The notes under the pieces were generated by a model. The model saw only the letters and a program-made list of their open reading frames with translations, did not search any database and was not told the origin of the DNA. From contig NZ_JACXXN010000002.1 in assembly GCF_014904695.1 (NCBI RefSeq), positions 186,001 to 250,000 of the forward strand: a stretch of 64,000 nucleotides of DNA, given 5' to 3'. Shown in pieces: positions 52,235 to 62,057 of this stretch; position 1 is the stretch's first letter; every line of letters begins with the position of its first letter. The translations under genes were made by a program, and so were the position numbers. The stretch is from Nostoc sp. MG11. GTDB taxonomy: Bacteria; Cyanobacteriota; Cyanobacteriia; Cyanobacteriales; Nostocaceae.

Positions 52235-53422
52235 TTATTTTACTTGCTTAGTGTCGATGGATTTTAGCCCAAAGAAAAATCGAGTAATGTTTAAGCGCTT
52301 GATTAATACATCGTATAAAAAACTTATGATAACAACAGATGCAGTACTGATAATCAAAAACTTTTCTAATATGCCCAAATTCCATTGCACAACGTAAAAA
52401 GCGATCGCAACCAAAACTGTCTGGTGTAACAAATAAACTGGATAAGAAGCTTGGGAGCAATATTGCAGAACGCTGTTATTAAATGCTAAATATCGCTGAC
52501 CTAACCCAAGTATGGTAATTACCCAACACCAAGAATTAAAACCTCGGAATATTTGATAGAGAATATATTCCCAAGAATAACCACGTACGGGAAGAATATT
52601 AGTTGCCTGTACTCCGAAGAGAATGGACATAGTAATCACTGCTGTAAATAGCATCAGCGTTCGATATTGATCAACTGCTTGTCTAAATTTTGTGTCAGAA
52701 CAAAGGAGAAAGCCATAAATAAAATAATGGAGATATAGCAACAAATTTGCCCAGTCATTATAGAGATTTTGGAAACCAAACCATTTGGGACGCAATGCGC
52801 CTTCAATCATTGCTAATGGGAAAGCAGGCAAGAATATAGCTCCTGGCTGTTTCATGAAAGTTGCAATAGTAGAATACCAAAACTTATCTGTTTGTTTATT
52901 GAAGAATAATAAAAGCGGCAGAGTAACAACAGACAACACAAATAGGTAAATTACAAACCACAAGTGAGCCCATTCAAAATTACCTTGGGGACGAATTCCG
53001 TTAAAAAACTGAGGGTAAAACTGTAAATAAGAACCAATATTTTGATGATGATTTAGAAGTTTGTAATAGACTTGAGGAGGAACCAGTACTAGAGTGCCAA
53101 ATGTGAAAGGAATCAATAGTCGTTTGAAGCGATCGCTAACATATTGCATTGGTGTCCGCAACTGAAGAGAAAACCAAGTGGCAGACCCCGCAATCAAGAA
53201 AAACAATGGCATGTGCCACTGATGAACAAAGAAAATAAACCACCCAATAGCAGGATTTATTAAGTCATTTCTAATATAAAATTCGCCCAATTCACCTTGG
53301 TAAAAAACTGCGGCGGCGTGAAAATAAATTAGCAATAGTACCGCCAGTACCCTTAACCAATCCAGGTCATAACGTCTTTCAAAGTGACTGTTTGTATTAT
53401 CTAAGTCGTCTTTTAAGTTCAT
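52235..53422 (-). CDS. membrane acyltransferase, acyltransferase-3 family
   Basis: 395 residues with about ten membrane helices. It opens RRYDLDWLRVLAVLLLIYFHAAAVF (the catalytic-type Arg/His region of this family) and has HQWHMPLFFLIAGSATWFSLQ and YPVYLLHQTVLVAIAFYVV near the end. Such proteins O-acylate sugars, peptidoglycan or other envelope molecules in the inner membrane. It is upstream of the glycosyltransferase gene, so a joint role in modifying a surface glycan is possible. Confidence 0.85.
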   Translation of the reverse strand: MNLKDDLDNTNSHFERRYDLDWLRVLAVLLLIYFHAAAVFYQGELGEFYIRNDLINPAIGWFIFFVHQWHMPLFFLIAGSATWFSLQLRTPMQYVSDRFKRLLIPFTFGTLVLVPPQVYYKLLNHHQNIGSYLQFYPQFFNGIRPQGNFEWAHLWFVIYLFVLSVVTLPLLLFFNKQTDKFWYSTIATFMKQPGAIFLPAFPLAMIEGALRPKWFGFQNLYNDWANLLLYLHYFIYGFLLCSDTKFRQAVDQYRTLMLFTAVITMSILFGVQATNILPVRGYSWEYILYQIFRGFNSWCWVITILGLGQRYLAFNNSVLQYCSQASYPVYLLHQTVLVAIAFYVVQWNLGILEKFLIISTASVVIISFLYDVLIKRLNITRFFFGLKSIDTKQVK

Positions 53423-53528
53423 TTATTTGCCGTAAGCCTAAACAAAATATTATCTATCGATTTGAAAGTTGATGTTGAGGCTGATTACTGAAGTTAATTC
53501 TATATATCTGGATATTTTCGTACTATTC

Positions 53529-53984
53529 CTAAGCATGGTATCTAGCTCTCAAAAGTTTTCCCCACATTGCATCATAGGGATGAACAAAATGTGTTGGATA
53601 CTGATCATCTTTAAAAATGGGTCTGCCTTCATTTGCCCACTGAAAAATACCACCGTTTAAGTTGAAAATGCGGGAGAAACCTGCCTCATCAAGCTGCTGG
53701 GCTAATTTGGCGCTACGGTAGCCAATAGAACAGTACACAACAATTGGTGTGTTGTTTGAAACTCTTGAGAGTGCTGATAAGTCAGGTGTAATGGGATTGA
53801 TATGTATAGCCGCTTTCAGGTGGCTTACCTCATACTCTGCTTGATTCCGCGCATCTAGTATAAGAGGCTGTGGCTTTGTAGAGTCTAATAGCCACTGAGC
53901 AAATTCTTTAGTTTGAATCTGGTGGACACCTGGAAAGGCTAGCCTAATGAAGAATTTGAGGAACTTAAATATAAGCGATCGCAC
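53529..53984 (-). CDS. rhodanese-like domain protein
   Basis: 151 residues with a single rhodanese domain: FAQWLLDSTKPQPLILDAR, YEVSHLKAAIHI and the active loop VVYCSIGYRSAKLAQ with its Cys, then GFSRIFNLNGGIFQWANEG. The N-terminus is hydrophobic and basic (SLIFKFLKFFIRLAF), which may attach it to a membrane. It starts with GTG at 53984. Sulfur transfer is the family activity; acceptor unknown. Confidence 0.85.
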   Translation of the reverse strand: MRSLIFKFLKFFIRLAFPGVHQIQTKEFAQWLLDSTKPQPLILDARNQAEYEVSHLKAAIHINPITPDLSALSRVSNNTPIVVYCSIGYRSAKLAQQLDEAGFSRIFNLNGGIFQWANEGRPIFKDDQYPTHFVHPYDAMWGKLLRARYHA

Positions 53985-54342
53985 CTTTTAAAACGCTCTC
54001 TCTTTCAAAGGTAATTTTAAGCTGTAGGTATTAATTTTAGATATAACGGTATTTTAATAGCTCTAATTAAGAAAGCAGAATTCAGTCTTTGGCTTAGTAA
54101 AACTTAATAGAAACAAATTGAAAAATACAAAAAATTAATGTAAAACGTGATATTAGGAGCCGGAAAATTTTCCCCTTTTTTCATCCAGTCTCCCTGGGGA
54201 AGTTAGTTCTTTGGTGTGAGGTAATTCAATAAATTTCCGGCGATAGGGAGAAGGTATTTAGCGAAACTTTTTGAAAACAGCTTAACTCTCAATTCCTCAG
54301 AATTGGGAACATTGTTGTCAGCAACTTATAAACAACATAGCC
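53985..54342. other. spacer upstream of psbA
   Basis: 358 AT-rich bases between divergent rhodanese and psbA genes. The psbA leader (about 54165-54342) has pyrimidine-rich stretches (CCCCTTTTTTCATCC) and CAATTCCTCAGAATTGGGA, a small hairpin. The promoter cannot be placed with confidence. Confidence 0.4.
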
Positions 54343-55425
54343 ATGACCACAACTCTAGGAAGAAGCGAAAGCGGGAACCTGTGGGATCGGTTCTGTCAAT
54401 GGATTACTAGCACCGATAATCGGCTTTATATCGGCTGGTTTGGGGTTTTAATGATTCCTACCCTGCTAACCGCTACTATCTGTTTCATCATTGCCTTTAT
54501 TGCTGCTCCTCCTGTCGATATTGACGGCATTCGAGAGCCAGTTTCTGGTTCTTTATTATACGGCAACAACATTATCACTGGTGCTGTTGTACCCACATCC
54601 AACGCCATTGGTTTGCATTTCTACCCAATTTGGGAAGCTGCTTCAATGGATGAATGGCTTTACAACGGCGGGCCTTATCAACTCATTGTTTTGCACTTTT
54701 TAATTGGAATCTTCTGCTGGCTTGGTCGTCAATGGGAGTTAAGCTACCGTCTAGGGATGCGTCCCTGGATTTGCGTTGCCTACTCGGCTCCTGTAGCTGC
54801 TGCGACTTCTGTTTTCTTGATTTACCCAATTGGTCAAGGTAGCTTCTCTGATGGGATGCCTCTGGGCATTAGCGGTACTTTTAACTTCATGTTTGTGTTT
54901 CAAGCCGAGCATAACATCCTTATGCACCCATTCCATGAACTGGGTGTAGCTGCGGTGTTCGGTGGTGCGCTTTTTGCTGCGATGCATGGTTCTTTAGTGT
55001 CTTCTTCTCTAGTCAGAGAGACAACTGAAAGTGAATCTGTCAACTACGGATACAAGTTTGGTCAAGAACAAGAAACCTATAGTATCGTAGCGGCTCACGG
55101 TTACTTTGGGCGGTTAATCTGGCAATACGCCAGCTTTAACAACTCGCGTTCCTTACACTTTTTCTTAGCTGCTTGGCCTGTAGTTGGTATCTGGCTCACG
55201 TCATTGGGTATTAGCACGATGGCGTTTAACCTCAACGGGTTCAACTTTAACAACTCAATACTTGACTCCGAAGGTCGTGTAGTTAATACATGGGCAGATA
55301 TCCTAAACCGCGCCAATCTTGGTATAGAAGTGATGCACGAGCGCAATGCTCACAACTTCCCGCTGGATTTGGCTGCGGGTGAAGCGATACCTGTAGCTTT
55401 GCAAGCACCAGCGATTCACGGTTAA
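54343..55425 (+). CDS. psbA: photosystem II D1 protein, divergent isoform
   Basis: 360 residues, collinear with standard D1. Functional residues are kept: Tyr161 (YZ), Asp170, Glu189, His190, His198, His215, Ser264, His272, His332, Glu333, His337, Asp342, Ala344, and a 16-residue C-terminal extension. Gln130 (low-light-type) is present. G80, F158 and T286 are retained, so it is not the microaerobic D1' form, and the manganese ligands rule out rogue D1. Unusual residues: Trp126 instead of Tyr, Glu199 next to the P680 ligand, Phe184 and Ala212. The N-terminus ([17 protein letters not shown]) also differs from the common form. Other psbA copies are expected elsewhere. Confidence 0.95.
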   Translation: MTTTLGRSESGNLWDRFCQWITSTDNRLYIGWFGVLMIPTLLTATICFIIAFIAAPPVDIDGIREPVSGSLLYGNNIITGAVVPTSNAIGLHFYPIWEAASMDEWLYNGGPYQLIVLHFLIGIFCWLGRQWELSYRLGMRPWICVAYSAPVAAATSVFLIYPIGQGSFSDGMPLGISGTFNFMFVFQAEHNILMHPFHELGVAAVFGGALFAAMHGSLVSSSLVRETTESESVNYGYKFGQEQETYSIVAAHGYFGRLIWQYASFNNSRSLHFFLAAWPVVGIWLTSLGISTMAFNLNGFNFNNSILDSEGRVVNTWADILNRANLGIEVMHERNAHNFPLDLAAGEAIPVALQAPAIHG

Positions 55426-55441
55426 TTCTCAAGTCTTGCTA

Positions 55442-55481
55442 AATCAAAAGCGCCCTCCAGAAATGTAGGGCGCTTTTGATT
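55442..55481 (+). terminator. psbA terminator
   Basis: AATCAAAAGCGCCCT pairs perfectly with AGGGCGCTTTTGATT around a 10-nt loop, beginning 17 bases after the psbA stop. Confidence 0.85.
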
Positions 55482-55648
55482 GAAACTGCTTCATAATCAG
55501 TCTTAATAAAAAACTGCTCTTACTTTAATTTGCACTATCAGGGCAAGCAACAGTCATCTTTAAAGTTTGGTCTTGCCTGCTGAGTTTCCAGAGGTATCAG
55601 ATGAAGGACGATCGCTTAACATCTAGATAAAGAGTAGCCATTAGTTTT

Positions 55649-55750
55649 ATGACAGTAGCACCGATCACAAAGCAGTATATCGAACAACGAGGTAAAGGTT
55701 ATTGGATCGAAAGCACAGGCATTTCTCCAACGGGTTTAAGATTGACTTAA
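55649..55750 (+). pseudogene. possible DUF433-like remnant
   Basis: A 33-codon frame (MTVAPITKQYIEQRGKGYWI, then ESTGISPTG) ending in TAA. The YIEQRGKGYWI segment resembles the start of DUF433 antitoxin-like proteins, which should continue for another 50 or more residues. No continuation is visible in other frames, so it is likely a truncated relic. Confidence 0.35.
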
Positions 55751-55831
55751 AAAAACTATACTTTAGCTTCTGTCTAGATTTTTACCAGTCAATTCAATAG
55801 TAAGATCTAAAACTTAAAATCCAAAATCAAC

Positions 55832-57223
55832 ATGGCAGACCTAACTCCTAATTCTAGTTTTAGCTTGACGCTGCGCTTGCAGATTCCCAATCGTGTAGGG
55901 ATGTTGGCGTCGGTAACGCAGGCGATCGCCACCACTGGTGGTAATCTTGGTCAAATTGATTTAATCGAGCAAACCCGTAACGAGTCTACCCGCGATCTTA
56001 CTGTTGATGCTGCTAGTACTGAACACGCTGAGACGATTGTGCAAGCAGTGAAAGCATTGCCAGATATTAAGTTACTGAGTGTTTACGATCGCACCTTTAA
56101 TCTGCATCGCGGTGGCAAAATTAGTATTGCCAGTAGAATTCCCTTAAGAAGTGTTTCCGATTTAGCAATGGCTTACACACCGGGAGTTGGTCGAATTTGT
56201 ACTGCGATCGCTCAAGATCCTGAAGAAGTTTACAACTTAACCATTAAGCAAAATACCGTAGCTATTGTTACCGATGGCAGCGCTGTTTTAGGATTGGGCA
56301 ATCTCGGCCCTGCTGCTGCTTTACCTGTGATGGAAGGTAAAGCGATGCTATTCAAAGAATTTGCTGGACTTGATGCTTTTCCCATTTGTCTCGCTACCCA
56401 AAATACAGATGAGATTGTCCAGACAGTCAAGAATCTCGCTCCTGTTTTTGGCGGTGTGAATCTAGAGGATATTGCTGCTCCTCGCTGCTTTGAAATTGAA
56501 CAGAGATTGCGGCAAGAATTAGATATTCCGGTTTTTCACGACGATCAGCACGGTACGGCGATTGTCACCTTGGCAGCATTGTTTAATGCCTTGAAACTGG
56601 TGCATAAGTCAATGGCGGAAATTCACATTGTGATCAATGGTGCTGGGGCGGCTGGGGTGGCGATCGCTCGGTTACTCCGCAAGGCTGGGGCAGAAAAAAT
56701 CTGGATGTGCGACTCTAAAGGCATTATCTCAACTAGTCGCACTGATCTAACCGAAGAAAAGCGCGAATTTGCGGTGAAAGCCCAAGGTACTCTAGCTGGT
56801 GCAATGCAAGGAGCAGATGTATTTATTGGCGTCAGTGTACCGGGAGTTTTGACACCAGAAATGGTGCAATCGATGGCGAAAGAGCCAATTGTTTTTGCAA
56901 TGGCAAATCCCATTCCTGAAATTCAGCCGGAATTAGTCAGCAACATTGTAGCTGTCATGGCTACAGGTCGCAGCGATTATCCAAATCAAATCAATAATGT
57001 CCTAGCTTTTCCTGGGGTGTTTCGTGGTGCTTTAGATTGTCGAGCACAGACAATTACCACCACAATGTATCTAGAAGCAGCTAGTGCGATCGCCTCCTTA
57101 GTCAAGCCTTCAGACTTGACTCGTGAACACATTATTCCTTCAGTCTTTGATGAGCGTGTCGTCGCCGCTGTAGCTGCTGCTGTGCAACGCGCCGCACGTG
57201 AAGAAGGTATCGCTCGGAGTTAA
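55832..57223 (+). CDS. NAD(P)-dependent malic enzyme with N-terminal ACT domain
   Basis: 463 residues. An ACT domain (LRLQIPNRVGMLASVTQAI, about 10-85) precedes a malic enzyme catalytic core: SVSDLAMAYTPGVGRIC, TDGSAVLGLGNLGPAAALPV, EGKAMLFKEFAGLDAFPI, metal ligands in LEDIAAPRCFEIE and DIPVFHDDQHGTA, then the NAD fold with INGAGAAGVAIARLL. It decarboxylates malate to pyruvate. The ACT domain suggests allosteric control by an amino acid. It is followed by a hairpin made of ATTAGTC-type repeats. Confidence 0.92.
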   Translation: MADLTPNSSFSLTLRLQIPNRVGMLASVTQAIATTGGNLGQIDLIEQTRNESTRDLTVDAASTEHAETIVQAVKALPDIKLLSVYDRTFNLHRGGKISIASRIPLRSVSDLAMAYTPGVGRICTAIAQDPEEVYNLTIKQNTVAIVTDGSAVLGLGNLGPAAALPVMEGKAMLFKEFAGLDAFPICLATQNTDEIVQTVKNLAPVFGGVNLEDIAAPRCFEIEQRLRQELDIPVFHDDQHGTAIVTLAALFNALKLVHKSMAEIHIVINGAGAAGVAIARLLRKAGAEKIWMCDSKGIISTSRTDLTEEKREFAVKAQGTLAGAMQGADVFIGVSVPGVLTPEMVQSMAKEPIVFAMANPIPEIQPELVSNIVAVMATGRSDYPNQINNVLAFPGVFRGALDCRAQTITTTMYLEAASAIASLVKPSDLTREHIIPSVFDERVVAAVAAAVQRAAREEGIARS

Positions 57224-57246
57224 TACACCATAGATTGTCCTTTGTT

Positions 57247-57283
57247 ATTAGTCATTTGTCCTTTGTAAACTCAAATGACTAAT
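57247..57283 (+). terminator. hairpin after malic enzyme gene
   Basis: ATTAGTCATTTG pairs perfectly with CAAATGACTAAT around 13 bases, 23 bases after the stop. The right arm runs on into TAATGAC heptamer repeats. Confidence 0.6.
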
Positions 57284-57412
57284 GACTAATGACTACATCG
57301 AATCCTAAACTAATCCAATTAATATTCATTACAAAGTCACCTTTAGACAGTAAGGAATTAGTCACAGCGATCGCAGCGTAAAATAACAGATGAGATTTGA
57401 ACTTTCTTATAT

Positions 57413-57601
57413 ATGACAGCAAACCCACAAACTTGGTATATTGTCAAGCTTCCTAATGGCAATTGCGAAATTATCCCCAACGACCAAATTGAGGACAATA
57501 ATCCAGAAATTATAGAACATTGGGGGCCTTTGGCTTCTCAAGACGAAGCGATCGCCCGTCGCGTTGGATTAATTAGGGCTGGCAAGTGCCAACCCCAATA
57601 A
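57413..57601 (+). CDS. small conserved hypothetical protein
   Basis: 62 residues, soluble: TWYIVKLPNGNCEIIPNDQ, EIIEHWGPLASQDEAIARRV, GLIRAGKCQP. The pattern of a Trp-Tyr strand, a conserved HWGPLAS and the final GLIRAGKCQP is one I associate with small cyanobacterial proteins of unknown function, sometimes labelled transposase-like without good reason. It has a HIP1 site inside. Convergent with ctpA, 25 bases apart. Confidence 0.7.
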   Translation: MTANPQTWYIVKLPNGNCEIIPNDQIEDNNPEIIEHWGPLASQDEAIARRVGLIRAGKCQPQ

Positions 57602-57626
57602 ATTCAAAATGCTAAATTTGTAGTAT

Positions 57627-58913
57627 TTAATTGTTTGCTGGCGTAGTGGTGTTCCTAACAGCAGTTCGTTTACGTAATATTTCTACTGCTTTAGCAAACT
57701 GAGGATCTGCTAATGTACCGATTTTGTCACGCTCATTAAGCCACAAGTCCTGTCGCTGGGCATCGGTTAAATCCACCTTGACATCTGGATCAACGCCATG
57801 CTTATTAATATCTTTACCACTAGGGGTATGATATTTAGCAATTGTTACTGCCAATCCTGAGCCATCTTCCAAGGGACGCACTGATTGTACTAAGCCCTTA
57901 CCAAAGGTTTGAGTCCCTACAACAGTGGCACGCTTATTATCTTGCAACGCTCCTGAGAGAATTTCGCTAGCACTGGCTGAACCTTTATCCACCAGCACCG
58001 CCATTGGTTTATTCGTCAAAGCCCTACCATTAGCCTCTTCGCGCTCTTGCTCACCCTGACGGTCAATAGTAGAGACAATTGTGCCTCTATTGAGCCACAT
58101 TCGAGCAATTTCTACACTAGAGAATAGCAAACCACCTGGATTACCACGTAAATCGAGAATATATGCAGATACCTGTTTGGCTTCTAAATCTTTGATGGCG
58201 TTCTGCATTTCTTTTCCAGCATTAGCGCTAAACTGATTCAGGCGAATGTAGCCAATGTTGCCTGCTGGAGTTTGCTTTTGGGAGTAGCGTACCGGATGAA
58301 TTTCAATCCGCGCCCGTTTGATGTCAAACTGTCTTGTCTGACCATTACGTTGAATCATTAAGCTAACTTGCGTTCCGGCTTCACCTCGAATCAGTGATAC
58401 CGCTTGGTTAGTATCCATTCCCTTGGTACTTTTGCCGTTGATGCTAAGGATGACATCTTTGGACAAAATCCCGGCTTTAAAGGCTGGCGTATCCTCAATT
58501 GGCGCAATTACAACCAACTGCTTAGTTTTTTCATCCTGAGAAATCGTGATCCCAATCCCTGTTAGTTCCCCAGAGGTATCAACTTGCATATTCTTGAATT
58601 CCTGCGGATCCATAAACCGGGTGTATGGGTCTTCTAGCTTTTTGAGCATTTCCCGGATGGACTTATATGCTTCCTGCTGATTACTGTAGGACTTGCCCAA
58701 GTATTCCTTACGAACAGCCTGCCAATCTACTTGATTAAAAGTGCCGTCTACGTAATTTCGGTATATAATTTGCCATACATCATCCACCAACGCCTTAGGA
58801 CTTTCTTTAAATAAAGCCTGACCTCGCGAGTGAATGCCAAGACTAGTAACAGCAATTGTGGAGAGTGTCACTGCCGTAGCACCCAAAACAAGCCTACTTT
58901 TTGTAATCACCAT
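57627..58913 (-). CDS. ctpA: carboxyl-terminal processing protease CtpA
   Basis: A 428-residue S41 protease with signal peptide (MVITKSRLVLGATAVTLSTI), CTP N-terminal helices (VWQIIYRNYVDGTFNQVDW), a PDZ domain (about 105-190, GELTGIGITISQDE) and catalytic core. By spacing, Ser314 (GSASASEIL) and Lys339 (GTQTFGKG) form the Ser/Lys dyad. CtpA-type enzymes remove the D1 C-terminal extension in the lumen, and psbA lies 3 kb away. Cyanobacteria have several Ctp paralogues, so D1 processing is likely but not certain. ATG 58913 is chosen; 58991 would put 26 extra residues before the signal peptide. Confidence 0.88.
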   Translation of the reverse strand: MVITKSRLVLGATAVTLSTIAVTSLGIHSRGQALFKESPKALVDDVWQIIYRNYVDGTFNQVDWQAVRKEYLGKSYSNQQEAYKSIREMLKKLEDPYTRFMDPQEFKNMQVDTSGELTGIGITISQDEKTKQLVVIAPIEDTPAFKAGILSKDVILSINGKSTKGMDTNQAVSLIRGEAGTQVSLMIQRNGQTRQFDIKRARIEIHPVRYSQKQTPAGNIGYIRLNQFSANAGKEMQNAIKDLEAKQVSAYILDLRGNPGGLLFSSVEIARMWLNRGTIVSTIDRQGEQEREEANGRALTNKPMAVLVDKGSASASEILSGALQDNKRATVVGTQTFGKGLVQSVRPLEDGSGLAVTIAKYHTPSGKDINKHGVDPDVKVDLTDAQRQDLWLNERDKIGTLADPQFAKAVEILRKRTAVRNTTTPANN

Positions 58914-59510
58914 AATGACAGCTGTGTCAGAGGGAAAATTTATAGTCAGTATGCTCAATCTAACACAGGGTAAACTGTACAGACTAAGCATGTGTTCTTA
59001 ATTTAAACAAAATACTTGACAATCAGGCTACCTTAATAGTCGCCGCTACAAAATTTTTAGGGATTGAGCGTGGGGCGTTGGGCATTTGGGAAAGGGAAAG
59101 GGGTAATGGGAAAAGGAAAAAATTATCCCTTTCCCCTCTCTTACAAAGTTGAGCCAGTCTCTTGGGCGGGTTAAGCGACTTGTGCGTTAGCGTAGCGGTA
59201 GCGACGCAGGAGCGTTACTGGCGTCTGATGACTTCTCTACGAGAGGGCTTTGCCAACGCTAAAAGCGGGCTGCGCCGACAGATAGCGCAGCGTTAGCGAT
59301 AGCTAGGAACGAGCGTCCGTAGGAGCGTCGAAAGCCTCTGTTACAAAGTTCTGTTCGCCTTGGCGTTGACGGAGCCATCGCTATGCGGGTCTGACTGCCC
59401 AATCGAGGAAGCCTCTCTACGAGACGCTCCGCGTAGCTTGCTTCCCCGTAGGAGTACGGCTCAGACTTTGCGCTTTGCCCTTTAACCTTTTCCCTCTTTA
59501 ACCAGTTCCT
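58914..59510. repeat. repeat-rich spacer between ctpA and ispG
   Basis: About 600 bases, no gene. From 59160 to 59465 it is a mosaic of dispersed GC-rich words (GCGTAGCGGTAGCGACG, CTTCTCTACGAGAGG, GCTTTGCCAACGC, GACGCTCCGCGTAGCTTGCT) typical of Nostoc spacers. The last 38 bp (59421-59458) recur inverted at 60965-61002 with one mismatch. G/A-rich and C/T-rich runs near 59090-59140 may form a terminator. Confidence 0.7.
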
Positions 59511-60737
59511 TTACGGTTCTACCCAGCGTTCATCTGCCTTAATCAGGTTAATTAATTCCTCTACACCTTTGTCTTCTGGAACTTTTTTAATTTCTTCTCT
59601 GCCACGATACAAAGAAATATAACCAGGGGTCTTACCCACATAGCCATAATCAGCATCCGCCATTTCTCCTGGCCCATTGACAATACAGCCCATAACTGCT
59701 ATGTCTAACCCCGTGAGATGTTTAGTAGCTTCCCTGACTTTGTGTAGTACTTCTTCAAGGTTAAATAGAGTACGTCCACAGGAAGGACAGGCGACATACT
59801 CCACCATTGTCTTCCGCAATCCCAAAGCTTGCAAAATGCTATAGCAGACGGGAATTTCTTTTTCTGGTGGTTCTGTAAGTGACACGCGAATTGTATCACC
59901 AATGCCATCAGCAAGTAATGTGGCAATACCAGCTGTGGATTTAATTCGCCCATATTCGCCATCACCTGCTTCCGTGACACCCAAATGCAGCGGATAATCC
60001 ATCCCCAAGTCATCCATGCGTTTGGCTATTAAGCGGTAAGCGGCTACCATCACTGGTACTCGCGAAGCTTTCATCGAAATTACTAAGTTGCGGAAGTCCA
60101 AAGATTCACAGATGCGAATGAATTCTATGGCAGATTCCACCATTCCCTCTGGTGTGTCACCGTAGGTAAATAGCATTCTTTCTGCTAGGGAACCGTGATT
60201 TACCCCAATTCGCATCGATTTACCTTGGTCACGCAAAGAAACTACCAGAGGTTCTAGAGTTTCGCGGATTTTTTCACCAATTTCGTCAAATTCAGCTTTG
60301 GTATACTCGGTTCTATTAGGATTTGGTTTTTCAAACACATACAAACCTGGATTAATCCGCACTTTCTCTATGTGTTTGGCGACCTCCACAGCGATTTTAA
60401 GGCCATTGTGATGCACATCAGCCACAATTGGCACATCTCGGTAAGTTTTAATTAACTTTTGTTTAATTTCTGCTAAAGCTTTAGCATGAGCCATACTTGG
60501 CACGGTAACGCGAACAATCTCGCAACCAATTTCGTGTAGACGACGAATAGCCGCCACAGAACCATCAATATCAAGAGTATCTTCGTTGATCATCGACTGC
60601 ACCACAACGGGGAAGCCACCACCAATGATGACATCTCCCACTTTTACAGGGCGGGTTTTACGCCGCTTGATGGTTGTATCAAAAGTGGATTGACTTGATG
60701 TGGTATTTGAAGTATTTACTGTGGGCAGAGTTTGCAT
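59511..60737 (-). CDS. ispG: 4-hydroxy-3-methylbut-2-enyl diphosphate synthase (ferredoxin)
   Basis: 408 residues; sixth step of the MEP isoprenoid pathway, making HMBPP from methylerythritol cyclodiphosphate with a 4Fe-4S cluster and reduced ferredoxin. TIM barrel: [56 protein letters not shown]. Cluster domain: [19 protein letters not shown] and [23 protein letters not shown] 60737 gives the usual cyanobacterial length; the longer frame to 60872 adds 45 residues unlike the family. It is flanked on both sides by inverted copies of a dispersed repeat. Confidence 0.93.
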   Translation of the reverse strand: MQTLPTVNTSNTTSSQSTFDTTIKRRKTRPVKVGDVIIGGGFPVVVQSMINEDTLDIDGSVAAIRRLHEIGCEIVRVTVPSMAHAKALAEIKQKLIKTYRDVPIVADVHHNGLKIAVEVAKHIEKVRINPGLYVFEKPNPNRTEYTKAEFDEIGEKIRETLEPLVVSLRDQGKSMRIGVNHGSLAERMLFTYGDTPEGMVESAIEFIRICESLDFRNLVISMKASRVPVMVAAYRLIAKRMDDLGMDYPLHLGVTEAGDGEYGRIKSTAGIATLLADGIGDTIRVSLTEPPEKEIPVCYSILQALGLRKTMVEYVACPSCGRTLFNLEEVLHKVREATKHLTGLDIAVMGCIVNGPGEMADADYGYVGKTPGYISLYRGREEIKKVPEDKGVEELINLIKADERWVEP

Positions 60738-61061
60738 AACCTGATTGAGTAAATTTGCTGTAGCTAAAATATCTGATCTGATAAATCTCTGTTTCCCAGA
60801 TTGCCACAGGTGGGGCTTTTTTGGACAATTAATGTAGAAAAAAAAGGGAGAATGATACCAAATGAGAGACAACCAAAAGATTTACAGATTTTTCTGATCT
60901 ATCAAAATATGTAACTTTAAAGCTTTTCTAACTGAGTAGTGTGAGTTGCGTTAGCGAATCTTAACGTACTCCTACGGGGAAGCAAGCTACGCGTAGCGTC
61001 TCGCAGAGAAGCTATCGTTCTAATACTGAATTGTAAATATTATCAGCGCACTTCTAATTCT
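60738..61061. other. spacer between divergent ispG and phosphotransferase genes
   Basis: About 320 bases. The ispG side is AT-rich and could carry its promoter. The other side holds a dispersed repeat (60965-61002 and flanks) similar to the one downstream of ispG. No ORF beyond a 5' extension of ispG. Confidence 0.5.
60965..61002. repeat. 38-bp dispersed repeat, inverted relative to 59421-59458
   Basis: Starts CGTACTCCTACGGGGAAGCA and ends GCGTAGCGTCTC. Its reverse complement matches 59421-59458 at 37 of 38 positions. Confidence 0.8.
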
Positions 61062-62057
61062 ATGAACAAACCTTTCATACCTGTAATTCATTCAATTCCT
61101 AGCGGTGCAGCTTTAATTGGCACTGTACTCGACAAATATCCAATTAATAAACTCTGTAGCTGTAAGTTATACAAGCGAGGGCTAAATGATACGTATCTGG
61201 TAGAAACAGAGGAAGAAAAGTACATTCTGCGGGTTTATCGGCGTGGTTGGAGAAATAAGCAAGAGATAGATTTTGAACTGGAATTACTAACGTTTTTACA
61301 TGAGCAAAAGCAGCCAATTGCTTACCCTATTGCGAGAATTGACGGCGGTTTCACTACAGAAATTGCTGCACCAGAGGGAAAGCGCTATGTGGCTGTATTT
61401 TCTTATGCTTCTGGACATGCAGTTAATGACAAGCTTGATACTAAACAAAGTTATATTTTGGGAGAGGTGTTAGCAGAAATTCATCAGGTGCTAGATGCTT
61501 TTAAAAGCAGTTTTAGTCGCCCCATCTTAAATAACGAATATTTGCTTGATTGGTCAATAACATCAATTTTACCTCTCTACCAACACCGAAAAAAGGATCT
61601 TGATTTTATTCAGCACCAAGTTGATGAAATTAAAGACCAAGTTGCAGTATTGGAGCTACCTTTGTTAGTACCTGAATATGGAATCTGCATTGGTGATGTG
61701 CATTCAGGAAATGCCCATTTTACAGAACATAATGAGCCAACATTATTTGACTTTGACCAATGTGGCTATGGCTGGCGTGCTTTTGATATTGCAAAATTTT
61801 TACACGTAGCACTAAGGATGAAGATAGATATTACTGTAAGAAACAGTTTTGTAGAAGGTTATCAAACCATTCGTAAACTGAGCGAGTCTGAACTGGCATC
61901 AATTCCTGTGTTGATCAAAGCTGCTCATATTTGGGTAATGGGAATTAGCACAAATGTAGTTAGTGATGTTTTACCTTATGGGTGGTTTACGGATGATTGG
62001 CTTGATGAGCGGTTAGCGATGTTGAGAAGTTTAGATGATGCTAAATCTATATTTTAA
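61062..62057 (+). CDS. phosphotransferase (APH/homoserine kinase-type fold)
   Basis: 331 residues. The N-lobe reads LYKRGLNDTYLVETEEEKYIL and YRRGWRNKQEIDFELELL. The catalytic loop is GICIGDVHSGNAHF and the metal-binding motif TLFDFDQCGYGWRAFDIAKFL. The family includes aminoglycoside, choline and homoserine kinases. The RRGWRN segment is seen in uncharacterised stand-alone kinases. Substrate unknown; nothing in the neighbourhood decides it. Cytoplasmic. Confidence 0.78.
   Translation: MNKPFIPVIHSIPSGAALIGTVLDKYPINKLCSCKLYKRGLNDTYLVETEEEKYILRVYRRGWRNKQEIDFELELLTFLHEQKQPIAYPIARIDGGFTTEIAAPEGKRYVAVFSYASGHAVNDKLDTKQSYILGEVLAEIHQVLDAFKSSFSRPILNNEYLLDWSITSILPLYQHRKKDLDFIQHQVDEIKDQVAVLELPLLVPEYGICIGDVHSGNAHFTEHNEPTLFDFDQCGYGWRAFDIAKFLHVALRMKIDITVRNSFVEGYQTIRKLSESELASIPVLIKAAHIWVMGISTNVVSDVLPYGWFTDDWLDERLAMLRSLDDAKSIF

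Noticed and set aside
54343-55425. Rogue, chlorophyll-f-synthase or microaerobic D1' identity for psbA
   Set aside because: Asp170, Glu189, His332, Glu333, His337, Asp342 and Ala344 are all present, and G80, F158 and T286 are of the standard type.
59421-61002. Composite transposon carrying ispG
   Set aside because: No transposase or target duplication, and the repeat words are dispersed elsewhere in the window.
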